The position numbers and the translations under genes are program-made. Positions 1-9,777 of a stretch of DNA of 64,000 nt are shown one piece after another (within the stretch, counting starts at the first letter, position 1; each line of letters opens with the position of its first letter). Origin of the DNA: Pseudomonas graminis (GTDB lineage: Bacteria > Pseudomonadota > Gammaproteobacteria > Pseudomonadales > Pseudomonadaceae); contig NZ_FOHW01000002.1 of assembly GCF_900111735.1 (NCBI RefSeq), forward strand, positions 116,781 through 180,780. The letters run 5' to 3'. The notes beneath the pieces are model-generated. The model was not told where the DNA came from, did no database searches, and worked only from the letters and a program-made list of their open reading frames with translations.

Positions 1-58
1 TCTGTTGCGCAGCGACGGTGACTGGGTGAACGCGATGCGTCGGCTCGACACAACACCT

Positions 59-149
59 GTAGGAGCGCGCTTGCCCGCGAAGAGGCCGGTGCGCCCGACG
101 CATCTCTGTCGTCCATGCTGACGCCTTCGCGGGCAAGCGCGCTCCTACA
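59..149. repeat. REP/REPIN inverted pair
   Basis: TGTAGGAGCGCGCTTGCC at the left end is mirrored by its reverse complement at the right, with about 45 unrelated bases between. The ends match the GTAGGAGC..GCTTGCCCGCGA palindromic elements common between pseudomonad genes. Bases 1-20 nearly repeat bases 218-237, so the window opens inside a cluster of such elements. Confidence 0.85.
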
Positions 150-193
150 CTTTGAGCTGCGCCATGCGCCAGATTTGTGCCGCGCCGGGGGAG

Positions 194-327
194 GTAGGAG
201 CGTGGCTTGTCCCGCGATCTGTTGCGCAGCGACAGTAAGACCGGCAAATGCGGTGCGTCAGTAAACACTGAGGCGCTTGCGGTTGCTGCCGCTTCGCGCC
301 AGTTCGCGGGACAAGCCACGCTCCTAC
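194..327. repeat. REP/REPIN inverted pair, GGCTTGTCCCGCG variant
   Basis: GTAGGAGCGTGGCTTGTCCC at 194-213 faces its reverse complement ending at 327. The palindromic core (GGCTTGTCCCGCGA) differs from the neighbouring element, so two sub-families sit side by side. It lies just past the 3' end of the dehydrogenase gene. No other feature is visible in 1-345. Confidence 0.85.
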
Positions 328-345
328 AGAAGCCGGCGGTGGCAG

Positions 346-1170
346 TCAGTATTTTTTATCCAGCTTGAAACGCTTGCTCAGAATCCATTCGAGCAGTGCC
401 TTGGGCAGTAGCCGTTCCATCAGGGGCAGCGCGCGGCTGCCGTTGCCGGATCGCAACAGACGCGGTGGATGGCTGCGTTGCACGGCGTTGAGTACGTCGC
501 GGGCGAAATCGGTGGCGGGCGTCGGGTTGCCCTGTGACGCATTGGCCCTCGCGCGGATGCCTTCCCGCCACGGCCACCACGGCGAAGCCTGATGAATCAC
601 TTGCTCGGCCTCGTGGCTGGCGTTTTGCGCGAAGTGGGTGTCGATGGCCCCCGGCTGGACTTCCATCACCCTTATCCCGAAGGGCGCCAGTTCCATGCGC
701 AATGCGTCGGTCATGGCATGGACGGCTGCCTTGGACGCGCAGTACGCGCCCGCGAAAGGCGTCACCAGTACGCCCGAAACGCTGCCGATATTGACCACCA
801 ACCCCTTATTGCGGCGCAGCGATGGAAACAGCGCGTGCGTCACGCCGACCACGGAAAACACGTTGGTTTCAAACTGCCTGCGCATGGCCTCGACGCCGCC
901 ATCCAGCAGCGGGCCAATGCCGCCGTAGCCTGCGTTGTTGATCAGCACGTCGAGCCCTTTGCCGTGTTGATCAAGCTCGGCGACCAGTCGATCAATCGCT
1001 GCGCTGTCATTGACGTCAAGCGTGACAGCACGAAAACCCGCCGTGGTCAGCGCCTGCACATCGGCCGGCTTGCGTGCCGTCGTCCAGACCTCGTGGCCTG
1101 CCGCTTTGAAGGCATCTGCCATGGCGCGGCCGATGCCGCTGGAACACCCGGTGATCAACACCACAGACAT
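346..1170 (-). CDS. Short-chain dehydrogenase/reductase (SDR)
   Basis: Cytosolic NAD(P)-dependent oxidoreductase of the classical SDR family, 274 residues, a normal length. Visible signatures are the N-terminal dinucleotide-binding motif TGCSSGIG (residues 8-15), the NNAG motif, and a YCASK catalytic Tyr/Lys pair with a serine upstream. The final 60 residues, which usually define the substrate, show nothing diagnostic, so the substrate is unknown. Its ATG lies 33 bases after the stop of the small membrane protein gene on the same strand, so the two may be co-transcribed. A REP cluster follows the stop codon. Confidence 0.85.
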   Translation of the reverse strand: MSVVLITGCSSGIGRAMADAFKAAGHEVWTTARKPADVQALTTAGFRAVTLDVNDSAAIDRLVAELDQHGKGLDVLINNAGYGGIGPLLDGGVEAMRRQFETNVFSVVGVTHALFPSLRRNKGLVVNIGSVSGVLVTPFAGAYCASKAAVHAMTDALRMELAPFGIRVMEVQPGAIDTHFAQNASHEAEQVIHQASPWWPWREGIRARANASQGNPTPATDFARDVLNAVQRSHPPRLLRSGNGSRALPLMERLLPKALLEWILSKRFKLDKKY

Positions 1171-1203
1171 GGTTCAGTCCTTGAAAAAAGAGAGGAGCAG
1201 CGC

Positions 1204-1668
1204 TCAGCCAGAGAACGTGCCTTGCAGGCGTTCGGCACGAAACTCGAGGGTCTGCGGCCGATAACCCGGGCGCAGCGGCGGCATGGGCAAGCAATCTTGC
1301 CACTGGCTGCCGGGCAGCAAGTCGCCCGGCCCGCGATAGCGCGGCGCAGTGTAGGTGTCTTCGGCCAGATTGACGGTGTCGCCCGGCGCGTAGGCCGCGA
1401 TTTTCCAGCGCAGTTCGGTGAGCGAAACGGTGTTGCCGTTATCGATCAGCACCAGTAACGGGCGACCCGTCGGGCATTGTTGGGGCGCATAGTTCACGCG
1501 CAGTTGCAGGCGCTCAAGGCGCTGCTCATCGCGGCTGTCTTCCCAGACCACAAACGCCGCCACGACGCCCAGACCAACCGCTGCTGCCAGGGAAACGGGC
1601 AAGGCTTTGGAGGGATAGCGAAGAAGCAGGACCAGCCAGGTGAACAGGAGTACGGCGCCGAAAATCAT
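1204..1668 (-). CDS. Small inner-membrane protein of unknown function
   Basis: A 154-residue protein with two hydrophobic segments at about residues 2-17 and 24-42, followed by a soluble C-terminal part of about 110 residues. The part after the second segment carries two cysteines (in APQQCPTG and WQDCLPMPP) and would face the periplasm if the N-terminus is outside or forms a hairpin. I do not recognise the family. It is the first gene after the alginate operon terminator on the same strand, with the SDR gene close behind, so it probably has its own promoter in the 100 bases upstream. No catalytic motif is visible. Confidence 0.65.
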   Translation of the reverse strand: MIFGAVLLFTWLVLLLRYPSKALPVSLAAAVGLGVVAAFVVWEDSRDEQRLERLQLRVNYAPQQCPTGRPLLVLIDNGNTVSLTELRWKIAAYAPGDTVNLAEDTYTAPRYRGPGDLLPGSQWQDCLPMPPLRPGYRPQTLEFRAERLQGTFSG

Positions 1669-1768
1669 CGTGTCGATCTCGCGATTGCAGATGAGGGCAT
1701 CGTACCGAAAGGGGAGGGGATTGGGCTAATGGTGGTTAAGTTGATTTGGATTCGCTGGCATGGAACGC

Positions 1769-1828
1769 AAAAAAAAGCCCCCGAAAACCCTCTGCGGATG
1801 GGGAATACGCAGAGGATTAACGGGGGCT
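1769..1828 (-). terminator. Intrinsic terminator of the alginate operon
   Basis: On the minus strand AGCCCCCG pairs with CGGGGGCT, with an inner stem CCTCTGCG/CGCAGAGG, and the hairpin is followed by eight T residues. It lies 22 bases past the algA stop codon, which marks algA as the last gene of the operon. Confidence 0.9.
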
Positions 1829-1850
1829 AGTACTACTGGGTGAAGCGGTA

Positions 1851-3305
1851 TTAACGCGCGATGGTCTGAGTCTTCACGCCGGCTTCGATGCCTGGGGTGG
1901 AGCGGCCGTAGACGTCTTCGAAACGTTCGATGTCGTCTTCGCCCAGGTAGCTGCCCGATTGGACTTCGATGATTTCCAACGGGATCTTGCCCGGGTTGCG
2001 CAGACGGTGAACCGAAGCAATCGGGATGTAAGTCGACTGGTTTTCGGTCAGCAGGAACACGTTGTCGTCGCAGGTGACCTGAGCGGTACCCGATACAACG
2101 ATCCAGTGCTCAGCGCGGTGGTGGTGCATCTGCAGCGACAGGCTGGCGCCCGGCTTGACGGAAATGCGCTTGACCTGGAAACGGCCGCCCATGTCCACGG
2201 AGTCGTACGAACCCCAAGGACGATAGACTTCGAGGTGGTTCTGGGTTTCGCTGCGGCCTTGCTCGTTCAGCGTGTTGACCAGCTGCTTGACGCCCTGAAC
2301 CTTGTCTTTGTGAACGATCATCATGGCGTCTTTGGTTTCGACGACAACGATGTTGTCCAGGCCGATCACGGTGACCAGTTTGCCGTTACCCTGAATCATG
2401 CAGTTGCGGCTGTCCTGAATAACGACATCGCCCTTGGCAACGTTGCCGTTCTCGTCTTTGGCGTGCACGTCCCACAGGGACGACCAGCAGCCGACATCGC
2501 TCCAGCCCGCATCGAGCGGTACAACGCACGCGCGCTGGGTTTTTTCCATGACGGCGTAGTCGATGGAATTGTCCGGGCAGCAAGCGAAGCTCGCCTCGTC
2601 CAGGGAGATGCTGTCGCCTTCCTGCTTGCTGCGCTCAAGGGTCAGCAGGCAGTTGTCGTAGATGTCCGGATCGTGCTTTTTCAGCTCTTCCAGATAACGG
2701 CTGGCGCGGAACAGGAACATGCCGCTGTTCCAGTAGTAACCGCCGGCCTGGACGAACTCCTGGGCGCGTTGCTCATCAGGCTTTTCAACGAACTGCTGAA
2801 CGCGGCTGACGCCTTCTGGCAGCAGCGCGTCCGCGGTGGACTTGATGTAGCCGTAGCCGGTTTCAGGCTTGGTCGCCGGGATGCCGAACAGGACCATTTC
2901 GCCGCGCTCTGCAGCAACGGTGGCCAGGGCCAGTGCGCGTTGCAGGGCTTTCTGATCGTCGATCACGTGGTCGGCTGGCAGCACCAGCATCAACTCGTCG
3001 CGACCTTCGTTGGCCAGCATCATCGCGGTGATGGCAACGGCAGGCGCAGTGTTGCGACCAAACGGTTCCATGATCACGGCCTGAGTTTCCAGACCCAATG
3101 CACCGAGCTGCTCGGTGACGATGAAGCGGTGGTCCTTGTTGCACACCACGACAGGGTGCTGCATGCCGTCGAATTGCAGGCGCTCGACGGTCTGCTGGAA
3201 CAGGGTGTGTTCGCCGGTCAGTGCCAGGAACTGTTTTGGAAACTGTTTACGCGAAAGAGGCCAGAGTCGGGAACCGCTGCCACCTGACAAGATCACTGGA
3301 ATCAT
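1851..3305 (-). CDS. algA: Mannose-1-phosphate guanylyltransferase / mannose-6-phosphate isomerase AlgA
   Basis: Bifunctional cytosolic enzyme that isomerises fructose-6-phosphate to mannose-6-phosphate and later joins mannose-1-phosphate to GTP, giving GDP-mannose for AlgD. The N-terminal nucleotidyltransferase domain opens with GGSGSRLWPLSRK (residues 8-20) and carries FVEKP. The C-terminal cupin-type isomerase domain begins near RPWGSYD and has the metal-site histidines in QMHHHRAEHW. At 484 residues it has the usual length. It is the last gene of the operon, 203 bases after algF. That gap has no clear gene and might hold an internal promoter. Confidence 0.97.
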   Translation of the reverse strand: MIPVILSGGSGSRLWPLSRKQFPKQFLALTGEHTLFQQTVERLQFDGMQHPVVVCNKDHRFIVTEQLGALGLETQAVIMEPFGRNTAPAVAITAMMLANEGRDELMLVLPADHVIDDQKALQRALALATVAAERGEMVLFGIPATKPETGYGYIKSTADALLPEGVSRVQQFVEKPDEQRAQEFVQAGGYYWNSGMFLFRASRYLEELKKHDPDIYDNCLLTLERSKQEGDSISLDEASFACCPDNSIDYAVMEKTQRACVVPLDAGWSDVGCWSSLWDVHAKDENGNVAKGDVVIQDSRNCMIQGNGKLVTVIGLDNIVVVETKDAMMIVHKDKVQGVKQLVNTLNEQGRSETQNHLEVYRPWGSYDSVDMGGRFQVKRISVKPGASLSLQMHHHRAEHWIVVSGTAQVTCDDNVFLLTENQSTYIPIASVHRLRNPGKIPLEIIEVQSGSYLGEDDIERFEDVYGRSTPGIEAGVKTQTIAR

Positions 3306-3508
3306 TTTGTTTCTCCGTTAAGCAAAAATCGTTCGAATGGGCTGTAGGTCTTTTCGGTCTTTCTGGTTTTTGTCTTGCATCGCTCGGCGCCCTCTTGGCT
3401 GTCTGCTTGCTCCGCAGTGCCTGACGCCGAACGCTTGATCCCGTAAATCCGTGGCAGCGCGCGGGTGATCACGCGCTGCCTGCGGCCTCTCGGCCAGACT
3501 TAAATCTG

Positions 3509-4183
3509 TTACTGAGTGCCCGTTGGGCGCTTGACCCAGACTGGCGACAGGCTGCTGCCGCTGCCGGTGACGTACAGCACGGCGGCTTCGCCGCGCTCCA
3601 GTGCAACCGGCTTCAGGTCAGCCACTTTCTTGTCGCCGTCAAACAGCGCGAAGCTGACTTTGACCGGGTTGATTTCACGCTCGCCGGTGCCCTTGGCAGA
3701 CACAGCCTTGACCACGTCGGTCTTGCCGTCAGCGGTTTTCAGGGTCAGCGCCTTGTCGCTCAGGTTCTGTACGCGAACCAGGGACTTCTGCTTGTTCTTG
3801 AACGGCGGCTCTTCAACCAGTTGCGGCGAGCCGGACGTGTTGTTGACGATGGTGTAGTAGTGATCGCTGGCCAGTTTCACCGGCAGCGACTGGCTGCCGA
3901 CTTTGGCGGTGTAGTCGCCCTGTGGCATGAAACCGAAGTCGCTGCTGGCCAATGGGCCGATTTCGTTGAGGCTGGTGTTGCCGACGCTGGCGGAGATTTC
4001 GCTGCTGCTGGCGTTGTAAACACGCACAAAGGTCGAGCCTTTTGGTGCGGTAGGGCCGTACAGCGCGGCGTCGCCACCGGCGAATGCGGAAAGGGATACG
4101 AAGCCCAGGCTCGCGGCCAGCACGCAGGTTTTCAGCAGATTGGTTTTGCTCGAACGAACTGGCATAGGGTTCTGCGAAGTCAT
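3509..4183 (-). CDS. algF: Alginate O-acetylation adaptor AlgF
   Basis: Periplasmic protein of the alginate acetylation machinery, needed with AlgI and AlgJ for acetyl transfer to mannuronate. A signal peptide is visible (LLKTCVLAASLGFVSLSAFA, then GGDAALYGP). The rest is a small beta-rich protein with no catalytic motif, as expected for an adaptor. I take the ATG at 4183 (224 residues); an in-frame TTG two codons earlier sits nearer the GAGAGGA ribosome site and cannot be excluded. It follows algJ by a short gap. Confidence 0.95.
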   Translation of the reverse strand: MTSQNPMPVRSSKTNLLKTCVLAASLGFVSLSAFAGGDAALYGPTAPKGSTFVRVYNASSSEISASVGNTSLNEIGPLASSDFGFMPQGDYTAKVGSQSLPVKLASDHYYTIVNNTSGSPQLVEEPPFKNKQKSLVRVQNLSDKALTLKTADGKTDVVKAVSAKGTGEREINPVKVSFALFDGDKKVADLKPVALERGEAAVLYVTGSGSSLSPVWVKRPTGTQ

Positions 4184-4198
4184 AGTCAAAGAGTCCTC

Positions 4199-5374
4199 TC
4201 AGTTTTGCGCCCGGTTGGGCGACTTGGAGTTGTTGGCGTTGTCCGCCAGATTCTGTTGGGCGTCACGGGCCTTCTTGAGTTCAGCGATCCACTGCGGATC
4301 GAACTCGGTCAGGTCGTTGTGAGCGGGCAGATAGCGTTCCGGGAACTCCCAGATCAGCACCTGCGGTGGGCTGCTCTTGAAGGCGTCGGTCTGCAGATAC
4401 TTGAGCATCGGCAGGATCGGGCCATGGCCGTCTTCGGCGTAATTCACGACATCTGCGTGCAGGGCCTGCTTAAGCGCACCGGCGAAGTTCCAGTTGGGGT
4501 TGGCGCTGTAGCTGGTGCCGACCAGACCGACTGCAACCGAGTCGTCAGCGAACAGGGCGTCCCCGCCCTCGGCGCTAGCCTGAGCCGGGTTGGTGCTGCG
4601 TTGTTGCAGGTCGTCCGGCTTGGGCAGCAGATTGCTGAACAGCGGATCGAGCGGCAGGAAGTTGGTCAGATCGCCCTTGTAGGGTTCGGTCGACTTGGCT
4701 TCGGTGACGAAGTTCTGCGGTTCAACGTTCAGCGGCAATTGCTTGCTGATCACGTCGCCCAACTGGCGGGCGACGATTTCCGCGCCCATCGGCGTCCAGT
4801 GAGTGTCGGTGCGCAGGAATACCTGGCCCTTCTCCTTGGCGCTTTGCAGCGGCGTCAGCAGATCCGGGGCAAGGATGCCGGCCTGATTCACTTGGGCGTG
4901 GAACTGCTGATACAGATCGGTATGCAGCGTTGCCGGTTTGTTGTCACCGACGTGCTCCGGGTACAGACGGGTCTTGGCCGGAATAATTGCCAGCACCAGC
5001 TGCGTGCCTTGCTTTTTCAGGGTGTCACGCACGCCCTGAATGATCGCCAGGTTGTCCGCTTCGTTCTGCTCGCTGTTGGCAACGGCGTCGAATTCCTCGT
5101 CGGTGTACAGCCACTGGTCTTTGCCCAGGATCACGCCCGGACGACCTTCGTTGAACACCTTGTAGTCCAGCGCGGCCCAGAGGTTGGTGCCCAGACGCTT
5201 GATCGGGAATTCTTCGTCGTAGTGGGTCTCCACCGCTTTGGTCCAGTGACCATTGAGCACGGTGGTTTCTTTCGACGTCGAGAAACCGCTGAAGCTGCGC
5301 AGCGACCACAGGCCCAGCACCAGCAGAATCGCCAGGAACAGGAAGATGTAGAGGAAACGTAATGAACGGGTCAT
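4199..5374 (-). CDS. algJ: Alginate O-acetyltransferase AlgJ
   Basis: SGNH-like acetyl-handling protein held in the inner membrane by one N-terminal helix (FLYIFLFLAILLVLGLWSL) with the catalytic part in the periplasm. The DTH pair (in FLRTDTHWTPMG) and the serine in LVGTSYS match the catalytic residues shared with AlgX. At 391 residues the length is normal. It acts with AlgI, which brings acetyl groups across the membrane, and with AlgF. Only 10 bases separate it from algI, so the two are almost certainly translated from one message. Confidence 0.96.
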   Translation of the reverse strand: MTRSLRFLYIFLFLAILLVLGLWSLRSFSGFSTSKETTVLNGHWTKAVETHYDEEFPIKRLGTNLWAALDYKVFNEGRPGVILGKDQWLYTDEEFDAVANSEQNEADNLAIIQGVRDTLKKQGTQLVLAIIPAKTRLYPEHVGDNKPATLHTDLYQQFHAQVNQAGILAPDLLTPLQSAKEKGQVFLRTDTHWTPMGAEIVARQLGDVISKQLPLNVEPQNFVTEAKSTEPYKGDLTNFLPLDPLFSNLLPKPDDLQQRSTNPAQASAEGGDALFADDSVAVGLVGTSYSANPNWNFAGALKQALHADVVNYAEDGHGPILPMLKYLQTDAFKSSPPQVLIWEFPERYLPAHNDLTEFDPQWIAELKKARDAQQNLADNANNSKSPNRAQN

Positions 5375-5384
5375 GTCAGGCTCC

Positions 5385-6947
5385 TCAGAACTGGAAGTAA
5401 AGGAACGGCGAGAAACTGGCCGCCGAGAGTTTCAGGATCGATGCCACGAACATCAGCAGGATCAGGGCGCGCATGGCATAGCGCGACCAGTCGGCGGTCC
5501 AGTAGGCAGGCTGAACCTGCGCTTCGGTGCCGACGATGTAACCCGGTTGATGGATGCTGCCTGGCTTGTCGCCCGGCACGGCCTTGATCAGGCCTGGCTC
5601 GGCAGCGGCAGGGCCGTCGGCCTGCACGGCTTTGTCGGTCGGCTTGACCGGCGCGCGATTGCGGTAGAAATCACGCAGGCCGAAGAAGGCGAGGGTGATG
5701 TACGCCACGACCAGAGTCGCCACTTGCAGACCGGTGAGACTGGCGCGGTTGAGTTCCGACAGACCGAGATCGCTGAAGCTGAACATCGCGCCGTACATAC
5801 GGGCGGCAACGTGCAGATTTTCCGAGCGGAAGATGACCCAGCCCATGACCACCAGCAGGAAGGTGAAGGCCCAGCGAACGACGTTGAAGGTGCGCGGCGC
5901 GGTGTTCAGGCCGATGGCCTTTTCGATCGCCAGCCACACACCGTGCCAGGCACCCCAGACGATGTAAGTGATGTTGGCGCCGTGCCACAGACCACCCAGC
6001 AGCATGGTCAGGAACAGATTGCGGTAGGTCGCGACCTTGCCGCCACGGTTACCGCCCAGCGTGATGTACAAGTAGTCACGCAACCAGGTCGACAGGCTGA
6101 TGTGCCAGCGACGCCAGAACTCGGTGATCGACTGGCTGATGTACGGCTGTTTGAAGTTTTCCATGAAGCGGAAACCCATCATCAGGCCCAGGCCGATGGC
6201 CATGTCGCTGTAGCCGGAGAAGTCAAAGTACAGCTGAGCGGTGTACGCCAGCGCGCCAAGCCATGCGTCACCCGTGGTCGGGTTCTGCAGGGCGAAGCAA
6301 TGGTCGGCGACCACCGCCAGAGTGTCGGCAATAAAGACTTTCTTGATGAAACCCTGCATGAACCGCGTGCAGCCTTCGGAGAACTTGTCGAGGGTGTGCG
6401 TGCGGTTGTTGAACTGATCGACGAGGTCACGGAAACGCAGGACCGGGCCCGCAATCAGGTGCGGGAAGATCGCCACGAACGCTGCGAAGTCGATGAGATT
6501 TCGCGTTGCCGGCGTGTCGCCACGGTAGACGTCGATGATGTAGCTGATGGACTCGAAAATGTAGAACGAGATACCGATCGGCAGCAGCACGTGAGTGAGG
6601 ATGAACGGCTCAAGGCCGATCGACGTCATCATCGCGTTGATGCTGTCCACGCCAAAGTTGGCGTACTTGAAGTAGCCAAGGATACCCAGGTCGACCACCA
6701 CGCCGAGCAGCAGCCAGCGCTGAGCCGGTTTGGTTCTGACCCCGGCAGCGCCTACGCGCAGGCCGATCCAGTAGTTCCACAGCGTCACACCTGCGAACAG
6801 TGCCAGAAAGTCCACTCGCCACCACGCGTAGAAGACGTAGCTGGCGACCAGCAGCAGCAGGTTGCGATAGCGTTGCCCGCTCAAGTAGTACAAGCCGAGA
6901 AATACCGGCAAGAACAGGAACAGGAACACGTTGGATGAGAAAACCAT
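5385..6947 (-). CDS. algI: Alginate O-acetylation MBOAT protein AlgI
   Basis: Polytopic inner-membrane acyltransferase of the MBOAT family, thought to move acetyl groups from a cytoplasmic donor to periplasmic AlgJ/AlgX. The sequence is hydrophobic throughout and carries the MBOAT signature FWRRWHISLSTWLRDYLYI, with the essential histidine in WHGANITYIVWG. At 520 residues it is typical. An insert near residues 420-470 is hydrophilic and rich in Pro/Lys/Asp. The gene is preceded by a 233-base gap with a REP pair, the widest break inside the operon downstream of alg8. Confidence 0.96.
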   Translation of the reverse strand: MVFSSNVFLFLFLPVFLGLYYLSGQRYRNLLLLVASYVFYAWWRVDFLALFAGVTLWNYWIGLRVGAAGVRTKPAQRWLLLGVVVDLGILGYFKYANFGVDSINAMMTSIGLEPFILTHVLLPIGISFYIFESISYIIDVYRGDTPATRNLIDFAAFVAIFPHLIAGPVLRFRDLVDQFNNRTHTLDKFSEGCTRFMQGFIKKVFIADTLAVVADHCFALQNPTTGDAWLGALAYTAQLYFDFSGYSDMAIGLGLMMGFRFMENFKQPYISQSITEFWRRWHISLSTWLRDYLYITLGGNRGGKVATYRNLFLTMLLGGLWHGANITYIVWGAWHGVWLAIEKAIGLNTAPRTFNVVRWAFTFLLVVMGWVIFRSENLHVAARMYGAMFSFSDLGLSELNRASLTGLQVATLVVAYITLAFFGLRDFYRNRAPVKPTDKAVQADGPAAAEPGLIKAVPGDKPGSIHQPGYIVGTEAQVQPAYWTADWSRYAMRALILLMFVASILKLSAASFSPFLYFQF

Positions 6948-7040
6948 CCTTTATCTCTCCATTTGTCCAGCATCAAGGGCCGAAGCCCCCCCAAACCCCC
7001 CACGAAAAATGGAGGGGTAAAACATGCATCTGCCGACGCC

Positions 7041-7130
7041 CTGTAGGCGTGAGCGTGCTCGCGAAATGTCAGTCCGGTTGATGCCGTTCTGACGGATACA
7101 CCGCTATCGCGAGCAAGCTCACTCCTACAG
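7041..7130. repeat. REP/REPIN inverted pair inside the alginate operon
   Basis: CTGTAGGCGTGAGCGTGCTC at 7041-7060 is mirrored by GAGCAAGCTCACTCCTACAG at 7111-7130 with two mismatches. It fills most of the algL-algI gap (6948-7180). Folded in the operon message it would give a long hairpin between the two genes. Confidence 0.85.
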
Positions 7131-7180
7131 TGGGTTCGCTGTGAATCACACCCCAGCAAACCCAGCGGAAGCCTTCGGTC

Positions 7181-8317
7181 TTAAGAACCGCCCTTGTCAC
7201 CCTTGTCATGTGTCGGGTCATAGGTGCGGGTCATGTCGCCGCCGAGGCGGAAGTTCTTGAACGGTTGCATCTTGTGTTTCTGCTCAAGCACATCCGGGCC
7301 GCAGTCATAGAGCGAGCAGTACGGTTCCAGCCAGGCGAATTTCATGTCGGTCTTCAGGTCCGTCATGTCTTGCTTTTCGCCATCGCGGGCGGCGAATTCG
7401 CTGCCTGAATTCTTCACGCCAGCCAGCACGCGATCACCCAGACGCTTGAGCGCACCGTTGTTTTCCTGACGCAGATCGACACCGTTGGCCTGGGCGAAAC
7501 TCGCGATCATCGCCAACGGCGGAAGCGCGTAGTTGTGGTACGCCAGCGCACGCTGTTTGCGCTTGAGCTCGTTCGGCAGGAAACCTTGCGGGTCAACCTG
7601 ATTGGCGCCGATCTTGAATTCCTTCACCGCCCAGTCGAACAGGTCCTGGCGATTGGTCGCCACTGCCGTGGACATCACGGCCCAGGCGGCCCAGTACGAG
7701 TGGTTATTGGTCTTCTCAAGCGGCAGATTGTTCCAGTCGCTGACGACGTGATCCGCCAGTTTGCTGAACCAGGCTTCGATCACCTGAGATTCCTGCTGGC
7801 GGGTGGCCAGAGGGTGCGACTCGGAGAACTTCAGGCGCAGATAGGCGGACGACATGCTGCCCAATGCCCATTTGCGCATCGACTTGCCGGTGTGGTTGAA
7901 GTCGGTGGACTCCAGCGCATCGGCCTTGGCCCAGGTCGTCAGCATGTTCAGCGCGCAGTCGAGCTGTTCCGGGCGACCGTCACGCATGTACTGCATCACC
8001 ACCTTGCTGGTGGCGCGCTCCATGGTCGTGATGTCTTTGGTCGCATCCCGAAAAGCCTGCTCGGAAACCATGTTCAGCGTGGCGCGGGCTTTGTCCGAGC
8101 CTTCGTATTTGCTGCGAAACTGCAGCGGGCCGGTGTAAGGCTGCGGAATCGAGTCACAGCTGAACTTGCCCTGGCCTGTCTTGAATTTCTCGACACCTTC
8201 GTAGTAGCCCTGCGGCGGCACGAGTGTCGACGCAGCGCTGGCGCCAGTGGCGAACAGTGCCGAGGACATCATTGCCAGGGACAGAAGGGTAGGGAGCATC
8301 AGTTTTGGAGTGTGCAT
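7181..8317 (-). CDS. algL: Alginate lyase AlgL
   Basis: Periplasmic poly(beta-D-mannuronate) lyase that clears polymer that fails to be exported, and forms part of the trans-periplasmic complex. It has a cleavable signal peptide (residues 1-29, ending GASAAS) and the active-site motif NNHSYW at 204-209. The start chosen is the ATG at 8317, giving 378 residues. A longer open frame extends upstream to 8473 but runs through the end of algX and lacks a signal peptide at its front. Only 7 bases separate it from algX. Confidence 0.96.
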   Translation of the reverse strand: MHTPKLMLPTLLSLAMMSSALFATGASAASTLVPPQGYYEGVEKFKTGQGKFSCDSIPQPYTGPLQFRSKYEGSDKARATLNMVSEQAFRDATKDITTMERATSKVVMQYMRDGRPEQLDCALNMLTTWAKADALESTDFNHTGKSMRKWALGSMSSAYLRLKFSESHPLATRQQESQVIEAWFSKLADHVVSDWNNLPLEKTNNHSYWAAWAVMSTAVATNRQDLFDWAVKEFKIGANQVDPQGFLPNELKRKQRALAYHNYALPPLAMIASFAQANGVDLRQENNGALKRLGDRVLAGVKNSGSEFAARDGEKQDMTDLKTDMKFAWLEPYCSLYDCGPDVLEQKHKMQPFKNFRLGGDMTRTYDPTHDKGDKGGS

Positions 8318-8324
8318 ATGAGCC

Positions 8325-9764
8325 TCATAACCCGGCTTGCGCGGTTTGATGCGCGACATTCGGGAACACGTTGCGTTTGCATACTTTCGCTTCGACCTGC
8401 TGTGGCGCAGTGCCCGCTTCCGGACCCTGCACTTCAAGTGCGAGCAATTGCTGGTCAGCCCAGTCTTTGTCATCGCGCAGTTCGAAGGAGAAGCGCCCGT
8501 CGGTTTCAGATGTTTCAGGTTTCTCGATCTTCAAGTCTTCGTGGCGACCGTTCATGTACCAGAGGCGCGCCTGAAGGGTCTTCACCGAGTTGTCGGCGAA
8601 CTTGATGTCGATCTGATTACTGCCGTTGCGCACATCCTTGATGCCGTTTTTGCCGTTGACCAGCAACTCGTTGATCCCTGGTTTGAGGGTGGTGCTGGCG
8701 CTCATGACTGCCGGTTTGCCTTCACAGCCGTTGTCCAGCAGCGACATCATCTGGCGATAGATGGTCTCCTGATCCAGGCGATAAAGCGGCGAGAATTCCC
8801 AGATGAGAATCTTCGGTGGGTGTTTCTGGAAGTCTTCGCTGCCCAGGTACTGCAGCATCGAACCTTCAAGGCCGCCGCCCGGGAAGGCGACGTTCAGCAC
8901 ATCAGCACCAATGTATTCCTGCAAAAAGCCGGAGAAGTTGTAGTTCTTGCCGCTGTGACTGGTACCGACCAGGGTGATTTCCGGGTTGCCGGAGTCACCG
9001 AACAGGTCGCCGTCGGCGGCTTCGCCTTTGGGTTCCGTCTCAAACTGGTCCATGTACTGGATGGCGTAGCTCGTGCCGCACAATTGACCAGCCATATTGT
9101 GAAGAGTGCCCTTCTTGCCCATGCGACCTGATAAATGGGTCTCGAATTCACGGCGCGGAACGCCGGCAAAGGCCTGCATCTTTTTCACGGAGTCAGCGAC
9201 GATTTTCGCCGTGCGCTGAGCGCCGTACGGCGTCCAGTGCTGGTCACCGCGGAAGTAGAAATCGTGAGCCTGTTGCTCGTTGGTCAACGGCGACAGATCA
9301 GGTACGGTGTAGCCCATTTTTGCGAAACGACCGAGCATGGCCTGGTAGTTGCGCAGCGCGGTGTTGTAGTCGAACTTGTCGCGATCAGCCGGGAACAGCT
9401 TGTTGCGATCAACCAGCCCGCGGGTGGGTTGATACACGACCACCAGCTCTACACCCTTGCTCTTGAAGGCGTCGTGCAGCATTTGCATGCGGCGATAGCC
9501 TTCAGGCGTGGTGTCGAATTCGGTGCGCAGATCTTCACGGGTCCGGAACAGCCAGTCGCCCTGGGCCTGAACCAGCGTGGTGAAGTTCTGCTGGTAGCGG
9601 CTGACGTAGTTTTTTTCGTCGTGCGCTTCAGGGCACAGACTGCAGCAAGGCTCGGCCGTGAAGCTCGGGGCAGTGGTGTCCGCTGCATACGCGCCATTGC
9701 TGGCGGCGAACAGTGCAGCGGTCAGGCCCGAGAGGCTGAGCAGTTTGATCAAATGTGCGTGCAT
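8325..9764 (-). CDS. algX: Alginate biosynthesis protein AlgX
   Basis: Periplasmic protein with an SGNH-like acetyltransferase domain and a C-terminal carbohydrate-binding module; it performs the last acetyl transfer to mannuronate and links the epimerase, lyase and AlgK. Signal peptide at residues 1-27 (ending GAYAAD). The catalytic set is intact and falls at the same numbers as I recall for P. aeruginosa AlgX: D174 and H176 in GDQHW, and S269 in LVGTSHS. 479 residues. It starts 13 bases after algG. Confidence 0.96.
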   Translation of the reverse strand: MHAHLIKLLSLSGLTAALFAASNGAYAADTTAPSFTAEPCCSLCPEAHDEKNYVSRYQQNFTTLVQAQGDWLFRTREDLRTEFDTTPEGYRRMQMLHDAFKSKGVELVVVYQPTRGLVDRNKLFPADRDKFDYNTALRNYQAMLGRFAKMGYTVPDLSPLTNEQQAHDFYFRGDQHWTPYGAQRTAKIVADSVKKMQAFAGVPRREFETHLSGRMGKKGTLHNMAGQLCGTSYAIQYMDQFETEPKGEAADGDLFGDSGNPEITLVGTSHSGKNYNFSGFLQEYIGADVLNVAFPGGGLEGSMLQYLGSEDFQKHPPKILIWEFSPLYRLDQETIYRQMMSLLDNGCEGKPAVMSASTTLKPGINELLVNGKNGIKDVRNGSNQIDIKFADNSVKTLQARLWYMNGRHEDLKIEKPETSETDGRFSFELRDDKDWADQQLLALEVQGPEAGTAPQQVEAKVCKRNVFPNVAHQTAQAGL

Positions 9765-9777
9765 AGAAATATCTTCC

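Noticed and set aside
8318..8473. Longer AlgL with 52 additional N-terminal residues
   Set aside because: It overlaps the end of algX and would place the signal peptide inside the protein.
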